Source: Fidelibacterota bacterium (GTDB taxonomy: Bacteria; Fidelibacterota; Fidelibacteria; Fidelibacterales; Fidelibacteraceae). Taken from it: a DNA stretch of 11,739 bases. The notes beneath the pieces were generated by a model. The model was given only the letters and a program-made list of their open reading frames with translations, was not told where the DNA came from and made no database searches. The position numbers were made by a program, and so were the translations under genes. Shown here one piece after another: positions 6,520 through 11,739 of the stretch (positions are counted from its first letter, which is position 1; each line of letters opens with the position of its first letter). The DNA is taken from contig JAGLUM010000084.1 in NCBI GenBank assembly GCA_023134755.1, positions 1 to 11,739 of the forward strand, in the 5' to 3' direction.

Positions 6520-7203
6520 TTATCGAGCTTGACTAATTTCCATCAAAAAACGGTATAGATCTGCTAATTCTAAGAAACGTTCACGAAGAGTTTGAACCAG
6601 ATCAACAGAAAAAAGCTCATTATTTGCTTCACGTCTGCAAATCAAGTAAAGATTCCTACGCTGATACCAAGTTTGAATATCATCCGTTTTTTCGGGATCA
6701 AAAATGCGTTTGTATTTTTTTCCTTCGAGGGAGAAGGGAGGATCACCGGGGTAAAAAGAAATCACCTTGCGGAATAAAGCTTCATTGCTGTCAATGCGTT
6801 CACGGAAACCTTGCATTGTGTTGGGGCTAGCTTCATAAAAGCCCATTCCATAAGTATAATAGGTAGGGGTTATTTCGAAAAAATATGTTGGAAGGGCTTG
6901 CCATTCGCGTACAGGTCTTTTAAAACTGATCCACATATTACTGCGAAATACAGATTTATTTTTAGAAAAACGTGTATCACGATAGATACGGGAAATGGTT
7001 TTATTAATGACCGGTCTGACTTCTATTTCCGGGTCGATCTCAAGCATATCTGCACTCAGATCCATCACTAATTTTCGCAGGGGATCTAATAAAAGATATT
7101 CATATTCGGTTCGACGCTGCTCAAACCAGCTTTTATTGTTATTCTGTTCCAGAGATTGTAAGAAGACCTGTGCTTCCGGCGAAAATCCGTTAAACTGCAT
7201 CAT
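6520..7203 (-). CDS. DUF2461 family protein
   Basis: A 227-residue soluble protein of the DUF2461 family (TIGR02453), whose function is not established. Recognisable family features are the N-terminal FL..LE.NNNKSWFEQRR block (residues 11-27) and the central SRIYRDTRFSKNKSVFRSNMW block (about 71-91), followed by a YTYGMGFYEA strand. No signal peptide or membrane segment is seen. Two consecutive ATG codons open the frame (7203 and 7200); either could be used, and both lie within 5 bases of the stop codon of the upstream oxidoreductase gene. No strong ribosome site is present, so translational coupling to the upstream gene is likely. Length is usual for the family. Function remains unknown; partnership with the oxidoreductase is only suggested by the operon. 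Confidence 0.92.
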   Translation of the reverse strand: MMQFNGFSPEAQVFLQSLEQNNNKSWFEQRRTEYEYLLLDPLRKLVMDLSADMLEIDPEIEVRPVINKTISRIYRDTRFSKNKSVFRSNMWISFKRPVREWQALPTYFFEITPTYYTYGMGFYEASPNTMQGFRERIDSNEALFRKVISFYPGDPPFSLEGKKYKRIFDPEKTDDIQTWYQRRNLYLICRREANNELFSVDLVQTLRERFLELADLYRFLMEISQAR

Positions 7204-7205
7204 AT

Positions 7206-8744
7206 TTACTTTGTTATGCCAAGATCTTTTTTGATTTCAGCTGCACAAATATGTCCACTGCTCATTGCGCCGCCAAAGCCGGCACCCGGTAGGGTCCATG
7301 CGGAAGCAAAAAACAGGTTTTTAATGGGAGAACGCACACTCGGACGGAATAATATTGCCTGATTTGGGGTTTGATCAAAACCATAGGCAGTCCCTTCGGG
7401 AGTTTGTAAGTAGCGTTTCATGGTTTTTGCTGTAGCTACTTCTACCCGAATAATATGATCACGCATTTCCGGAAAATTTTCACAAACACGATCGATCATT
7501 ATTGCGCTTGCTCGTTCTTTTTTTCGTTTATATTCTTCATCCGAAAGATCTTTCCAGTCTTTATAATAATCCATCATGGAAAGAACCACATATCCTTGCT
7601 CTTTGGGGGTAAGTTGGGAATCAATCTGACTGTAGTCACAAAGAATATAAGGGCGGGTATAAAAATCCGATCTATTCAATGAAGCCATATCTTTGATGCT
7701 GAAATCTTTGGCGTCATAATAATTTGAAGAATAACGGGTATTGCCCATCTCTTTAAGCGGTTTATCCAGAGCAATATATACAGTCATAATTGATGGAGCG
7801 ATCGTCATTTTTCCGAACTTTTTCTTAAGCGGAAGGGCATCTTTTTCATTTAAAAGCTCATTAGCAACATTTGGGATGGCCGTATTGGCAATGATAATTG
7901 ATGCATAAGCAGATTCAGGGGCAATTGAATGATCTTTTTGTTTCTTTGGAACGTATTCAACGCCAACAGCTTCACTGTCCTGTGTAATTATATGGGTAAC
8001 CTGCATAGAAGTAAGCACATCACCATTATTTTTTTTGATATAGTCCGCAAGCGCGTACGGCAAGTGGTGTGAACCGCCTTGAATATAACTCCCGCCTTTG
8101 CGATAAAATCCGGTTTGGGCGATGGCGTAGAAAAGGAAGGAAAGAGTATAAGGATTATCTCCATAGTACCCGATATTTGCCAGCAGAATTGTCTTCAGCC
8201 GTTCATCCTTTATAATTTTATCCAGAAATTTCCCAATATTCTGGAACATGCTACTCAAGACTTTTGGATAACGAAATGGAGAGAACATAAGAGCAAAAAA
8301 TCGCTTAAGACCTTCTTTTTTACTGATTTCCATTGCTTGATCATGAATAGCAAAGATCGTTTTAAAATATTTTTTAATCCCCCAAATTTCATCCGGAAAC
8401 ATTTCGTTTAAGCGCTGGATATTATCTTCAAGATCATTTCCGAAATTAAAATCATAGTCATATCCCTTGAGATAGTAAAACTCAGGTGCCGGTATAAAAC
8501 GTACTTTATCCAGCAATCCGCATTTCTTAAAAAATGCATATTGATCGCTGCCTTTATCAACTTGGCCTGTCATGTGTAGACCGGCTTCATAGATGAATCC
8601 CTTACGTTTAAAGGATGTCGCGGAACCGCCCACCTGATAATGCTGTTCGAGTACCAGGACATGTTGTCCGGTGCTTGCAAGTTCTGCACCTGCAGTAAGT
8701 CCGCCGAGTCCGGACCCAATGATAATAATATCGTATTTTTTCAT
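7206..8744 (-). CDS. FAD-dependent oxidoreductase, phytoene desaturase / retinol saturase-like
   Basis: A 512-residue flavoprotein of the CrtI/RetSat (phytoene desaturase / all-trans-retinol 13,14-reductase) superfamily. The N-terminal Rossmann motif GSGLGG (10-15) leads to E33, which binds the FAD ribose. It is followed by VGGSATSF (38-45) and EAGLHMTG (53-60), the segment typical of this superfamily. The C-terminal FAD-closing motif PGAGFGGAMSSG (486-497) is intact. Members desaturate, saturate or isomerise polyene or isoprenoid chains. No other carotenoid gene is in view, so the substrate cannot be named; in an anaerobe a saturase or isomerase role on an isoprenoid is an inference. Upstream of the ATG no Shine-Dalgarno sequence is visible, but a TATACT box ends 6 bases before it. 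The DUF2461 gene follows after 2 bases. Confidence 0.9.
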   Translation of the reverse strand: MKKYDIIIIGSGLGGLTAGAELASTGQHVLVLEQHYQVGGSATSFKRKGFIYEAGLHMTGQVDKGSDQYAFFKKCGLLDKVRFIPAPEFYYLKGYDYDFNFGNDLEDNIQRLNEMFPDEIWGIKKYFKTIFAIHDQAMEISKKEGLKRFFALMFSPFRYPKVLSSMFQNIGKFLDKIIKDERLKTILLANIGYYGDNPYTLSFLFYAIAQTGFYRKGGSYIQGGSHHLPYALADYIKKNNGDVLTSMQVTHIITQDSEAVGVEYVPKKQKDHSIAPESAYASIIIANTAIPNVANELLNEKDALPLKKKFGKMTIAPSIMTVYIALDKPLKEMGNTRYSSNYYDAKDFSIKDMASLNRSDFYTRPYILCDYSQIDSQLTPKEQGYVVLSMMDYYKDWKDLSDEEYKRKKERASAIMIDRVCENFPEMRDHIIRVEVATAKTMKRYLQTPEGTAYGFDQTPNQAILFRPSVRSPIKNLFFASAWTLPGAGFGGAMSSGHICAAEIKKDLGITK

Positions 8745-8750
8745 GATAAT

Positions 8751-8756
8751 AGTATA
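8751..8756 (-). promoter_or_regulatory. -10 box immediately before the oxidoreductase ATG (possible leaderless start)
   Basis: Read leftward, TATACT is followed by ATTATC and then ATG. With the usual 6-base gap, transcription would begin at the A of the start codon. There is no matching -35 box at 17-18 bases and no Shine-Dalgarno sequence, so the assignment rests on position and the hexamer alone. The 68-base gap behind it (8745-8812) has no clear terminator for the upstream gene. Confidence 0.35.
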
Positions 8757-8812
8757 AGGTATTTTAAACTTAGGTGTTATGAAAAAGAATTGTTTGGTAT
8801 TTTTTTGCTGTA

Positions 8813-10207
8813 TTACAAGGTAAGATATATTCCCATTGAAAAGGATAAGCCGCCGTAGAACTTTGTGTCAGTTGGCGTCGGTGGTGGTAGCTCGGGGTAA
8901 ATCGTTTTGATTACCGGAATAAGCTGATCCATGTTCATGGTAAAATACAAATTTTCGGAAAGAAAAATATCGGTTTTTAGTCCCAGCGAGGCAATATATG
9001 CGGCATGAATATATTCCTGTTCCTGATGAATGTCCGCCAATCCAAATTCCAGCTGTGCGTCAATAGTAATATCAGACCAGCTACGTGCTGCCAGCAGATC
9101 GAGGCGTGGTGTAAACATCCATTTTCCCGATTGTATTGGATAATCCAAATATAGATGCCCTAATAAATAATGCATTCTTCCGATGACTTCTCCCTGATGT
9201 GATATTGGCAGGATACGGAAAACATATCCCAACACCGGAGTGCTTGCGGATATATTTCCCTGCGCAATTCCGGCAGCGGTATGCAATTGCAGGTGAAAGG
9301 GAGCAGATAATAGTTGATACCCAAGCTGTAAGGCATGGTAGTGCGTAATTCCCTCTGCTAAATTTACGATCTCTATAGTATCAGGATCATCCGGGAAAAC
9401 CGTATGATTCCAACTCAATGGAAAGCGATGATATTGATATCCTACCCGGAACAGGGATGTCTCGTTTAATTGCAATCCGGATTGAATATGCCAGGAAGAA
9501 GATAATTGGGTTAACAGACTTTCACGCGGACCACTCAATGCATCAAATTCACTGGTATTAACATGGAATTCAGATACATGGTTCCATGTCCGGGAATACT
9601 GTAAATAAAGATACAGCTTCCTGTTATTGAAAGTTTTACTCGACAGGCATGCACCCTGAAATCTATTGACATTATATTGATAGGGAAGTGTGTCTCCAAA
9701 TGTAGCGGGTAGCAAATCAAAGAAATAGTTATTTAACGCATATGTCTCACTGCTTGGGAATTTCCGAATAAAAAGGGTATCCGAAAACCCGGAAAACGCG
9801 TAGCCGATTTCCGGCTGTATCAGCCACTCCTTTTTGTGCGTCTGGAGTTTGAACTTAAATGCATGCGATACCGGCCGTGGCTGCATATTGATGTAGCTAT
9901 TTTGAAATGCGTCAGCTATTGTGTATACGCTACGTGTCCATTCAGCAAAAACAGAATAGTTTGTTACCGCATAATTTGTTTGGATACGCTGTGAACGCAG
10001 AGTGTAGCGCGAAATAAGTGTATCATTCCGGGATTCACGCAGGAGTTCATGATGAAAGACATCATAGTGAAGATAGTTATATTCCATACCGGATGAATCC
10101 GGAAATGAAAGAGATAGACCACTTTTTATGATATTCATTGTATTGGGCGATGCATAGATTACCGCAGATACAATAAATATGGCAAAAAGAAAATATGATT
10201 TACGCAT
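8813..10207 (-). CDS. Probable outer-membrane beta-barrel protein, unknown function
   Basis: A 464-residue protein I cannot place in a named family. It starts with a signal peptide (MRKSYF, hydrophobic to about residue 17, likely cleavage after YAS). The rest is dominated by alternating polar/hydrophobic strands rich in Tyr, Trp and Phe with short charged turns, for example WMFTPRLDLLAARSW and LYFTMNMDQLIPVI. It closes with GGLSFSMGIYLTL, a last-strand-like ending, although with Leu instead of the usual terminal aromatic residue. There is no transmembrane helix after the signal. This fits an outer-membrane barrel of perhaps 14-16 strands; that is inference from pattern. The ATG at 10207 has no Shine-Dalgarno sequence, and no alternative in-frame start lies upstream before the terminator. 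Genes on both sides lack an obvious functional link. Confidence 0.8.
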   Translation of the reverse strand: MRKSYFLFAIFIVSAVIYASPNTMNIIKSGLSLSFPDSSGMEYNYLHYDVFHHELLRESRNDTLISRYTLRSQRIQTNYAVTNYSVFAEWTRSVYTIADAFQNSYINMQPRPVSHAFKFKLQTHKKEWLIQPEIGYAFSGFSDTLFIRKFPSSETYALNNYFFDLLPATFGDTLPYQYNVNRFQGACLSSKTFNNRKLYLYLQYSRTWNHVSEFHVNTSEFDALSGPRESLLTQLSSSWHIQSGLQLNETSLFRVGYQYHRFPLSWNHTVFPDDPDTIEIVNLAEGITHYHALQLGYQLLSAPFHLQLHTAAGIAQGNISASTPVLGYVFRILPISHQGEVIGRMHYLLGHLYLDYPIQSGKWMFTPRLDLLAARSWSDITIDAQLEFGLADIHQEQEYIHAAYIASLGLKTDIFLSENLYFTMNMDQLIPVIKTIYPELPPPTPTDTKFYGGLSFSMGIYLTL

Positions 10208-10217
10208 ATGAACACAT

Positions 10218-10247
10218 AAAAATCAGCCGCCGATAACGGCGGCTGAT
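10218..10247 (-). terminator. Strong intrinsic terminator after the sorting-tail protein gene
   Basis: A perfect 11-bp GC-rich stem pairs 10222-10232 (ATCAGCCGCCG on the + strand) with 10237-10247 around a 4-base loop. Read leftward it ends in five T residues (10222-10218). It starts about 20 bases after the stop codon of the gene at 10268 and ends about 10 bases before the next ATG at 10207. The fit to a textbook terminator is very good. Confidence 0.9.
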
Positions 10248-10249
10248 CT

Positions 10250-10258
10250 ATTATAACA
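10250..10258 (-). promoter_or_regulatory. Extended -10 promoter for the outer-membrane protein gene
   Basis: On the - strand the nine bases TGTTATAAT form an extended -10 element with perfect TATAAT (10255-10250). TTGAAA (10276-10271) stands 15 bases upstream, a little too close for an ideal -35 box, and overlaps the stop codon region of the upstream gene. Transcription would begin near 10243, within the ascending arm of the terminator. Confidence 0.5.
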
Positions 10259-10267
10259 AATGTTATA

Positions 10268-11739
10268 CTATTTCAATAAAGTCATCTTTTGGTACGCAAC
10301 TTCACTACCGTAATGCATACGGACAATATAAACACCGGAAGCATAATTCGTGGCATTCCATGTCAGCTTATATGTGCCTGCCTGCATAGATTGTTTGTCA
10401 ATCAAGGTAGCAACACGACGACCAGCAATATTAAATACCGTCATAGAAACCAGTTCGTTGCCGGGTAGATCAAACGCGATAGTTGTTATCGGATTGAAAG
10501 GATTCGGATAATTGCTGTTTAAAGCAAATTCTACAGGAAGGATTTCAGGATTGGTATTATCTTCAATCATGCGATCCGGGAAGAATCCTGCAAGAGATGA
10601 ATCAGTGCCTTCAAAGAAGTTTTTCATCACGGTAAGCAGGTTATCCGGTACATCATCAAACCAGGCGGAAAAATTGACATTTTCGGAATCTATCATGGTA
10701 TATGCATCAGGAACAGCAAAATCTGCAGCCATTATGGCAATCATGTCTTTTCCCATATGCAAATCCATCATCATGGTGTCATAATCACCTTCACTCATAC
10801 CAAATTCATACATGAGTAATTCAGCATAGTCCATGGTTGCGATAACGGTATCTGCAAGATCACTCAAACCTTGCATTCCTATTGCAATACTATCACCTAA
10901 GGCCGCAAACATCACTTTTCCTTCCGGGGTAAATGCTCCAAAATTGGGATTGGATGCTTCCAGTGCATAGATCAGGTCCAGGGGCTCTTCAATATCAGAA
11001 AGATCAAGCAGATTTGGATTGAGGGTAATATCGATCATGGAATCAACCTGCGTATAGACATATTCCACACCTTCTTTTATTGCCATGACAGCATCTTCAA
11101 CATAATAGGTGACCTCGACAATACCATCTGTGACATGGGGGATAATATAGATAGGATACAACAAATCTCCTTCAACTACATCATGTCCCGGTTCTGAGTC
11201 ATAGGGATCTTTGATAAGAATGGTATAGAGCACCGTATCTCCCATCATCATGGCACTGTAATGATGGTCAAGATAAGTTCGTATGGATGCAATCTCATCC
11301 GTATAATCCAGATTTGTCCAGTCATAATTCTGGAACAGACTGTCAATACGGCCACTGTCAGCAAGTGCGGCGATCATTTGACCCTGATCTACAATGTCTT
11401 TTAACATTGCAAAGAGTTCAATATAACCCATACCTACATTTGCATCTACATTACCGGGATCCAGGAACAAGGTTGCGGTATATTCCGCACCCAGAACGGT
11501 AAGGTAATTAGTGATTTCATCAATATTCTCACGCGGATCCAGGATCATGTCCGGCAGAATCTGTTCAACAATATCTGCGGGTAATCCGGCAGGAAAGATA
11601 TTACGGAAAGTGTATGCATAAGGGTCAGTCTGCCAGTAAACATCGATGTAGGTTTGGTATAAACCATAATGCATATTCTCGATAATACCAACCGGTCGGA
11701 TATCAACACCTTCCACGGTATAGACTTTTCCATCCAGGA
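10268..11739 (-). CDS. Secreted protein with C-terminal sorting domain, N-terminus outside the window
   Basis: The visible 489 residues are a C-terminal part. The frame is open to the window edge: residues LDGKVYT precede the GTG at 11716, so that GTG is an internal valine codon and not a start. The N-terminal part has a helical, TPR-like stretch (about residues 70-95, with LDPGNVDANVGMGYIE) and is rich in acidic residues. A methionine-rich acidic helical zone follows around 315-355 (MSEGDYDTMMMDLHMGKDM). The last 83 residues (407-489) are a sorting tail: NYPNPFNPITTIAFDLP, then GRRVATL, GTYKLTWNA and SGVYIVRM. Such tails direct export and surface attachment or secretion by type IX-like systems in FCB bacteria. 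The gene ends with TAG at 10270 and a strong terminator. I do not recognise the main body. Confidence 0.88.
   Translation of the reverse strand, partial: LDGKVYTVEGVDIRPVGIIENMHYGLYQTYIDVYWQTDPYAYTFRNIFPAGLPADIVEQILPDMILDPRENIDEITNYLTVLGAEYTATLFLDPGNVDANVGMGYIELFAMLKDIVDQGQMIAALADSGRIDSLFQNYDWTNLDYTDEIASIRTYLDHHYSAMMMGDTVLYTILIKDPYDSEPGHDVVEGDLLYPIYIIPHVTDGIVEVTYYVEDAVMAIKEGVEYVYTQVDSMIDITLNPNLLDLSDIEEPLDLIYALEASNPNFGAFTPEGKVMFAALGDSIAIGMQGLSDLADTVIATMDYAELLMYEFGMSEGDYDTMMMDLHMGKDMIAIMAADFAVPDAYTMIDSENVNFSAWFDDVPDNLLTVMKNFFEGTDSSLAGFFPDRMIEDNTNPEILPVEFALNSNYPNPFNPITTIAFDLPGNELVSMTVFNIAGRRVATLIDKQSMQAGTYKLTWNATNYASGVYIVRMHYGSEVAYQKMTLLK

Noticed and set aside
6592..7234. Several + strand open frames opposite the DUF2461 gene
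   Set aside because: They have low-complexity, Cys/Ser/Phe-rich products without recognisable domains and lie antisense to a clearly conserved family protein.
11545..11733. Short - strand frame (62 codons) overlapping the sorting-tail protein gene
   Set aside because: It is a shadow in another frame of the real coding sequence, which continues to the window edge.
1..11739. CRISPR array, insertion sequence, toxin-antitoxin or defence island
   Set aside because: No regularly repeated spacers, transposase, terminal inverted repeats or recognisable defence genes were found; the three palindromes at 6328-6492 are too short and few for CRISPR.

Overview
The window (about 11.7 kb, AT-rich, tightly packed) looks like chromosome from an anaerobic, Gram-negative-type bacterium of the Fibrobacteres-Chlorobi-Bacteroidetes (FCB) group or a neighbouring candidate phylum. 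Three observations suggest this. Two exported proteins end in a C-terminal sorting domain of the 'YPNPFNP ... G.Y.l.W ... GvYi' type. There is a clear [FeFe]-hydrogenase maturation GTPase, HydF. One gene encodes a probable outer-membrane beta-barrel. The sequence alone does not fix the phylum; Cloacimonadota, Marinimicrobia or Calditrichota-like lineages would all fit.

Left part, + strand (1-6248). The window opens on the 3' end of a tRNA gene with no encoded CCA, followed by a tidy intrinsic terminator. A two-gene operon follows: a MoxR-family AAA+ ATPase and a DUF58 protein with a von Willebrand A-like metal site, overlapping by 14 bases. Next is a lone secreted protein of about 302 residues with two segments that resemble each other and the start of thioredoxin/peroxiredoxin folds but lack a CxxC; it has its own promoter and terminator. 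A large secreted nuclease follows (endonuclease I, fibronectin III, lamin-tail and sorting domains), and 41 bases later hydF.

Middle (6249-6519). A 271-base gap between convergent genes carries a dense set of inverted repeats. These include three CTTG-N3-CAAG palindromes spaced 78 and 76 bases apart, the last two of which form the stems of near-identical back-to-back terminators.

Right part, - strand (6520-11739). Transcription runs leftward. A gene cut by the window end encodes a secreted protein with a sorting tail and ends in a strong terminator. A probable outer-membrane protein follows, whose likely promoter overlaps that terminator. Then comes a CrtI/RetSat-like FAD oxidoreductase, with a -10 box so close to its ATG that its mRNA may be leaderless, and a DUF2461 gene 2 bases downstream of it.

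These are mostly housekeeping and envelope genes standing singly or in pairs. I see no CRISPR array, insertion sequence, prophage or recognisable defence system. The points most worth a second look are the palindrome series, the thioredoxin-like exported protein, the promoter/terminator overlap at 10218-10258, and the separation of moxR-DUF58 and hydF from their usual partners.
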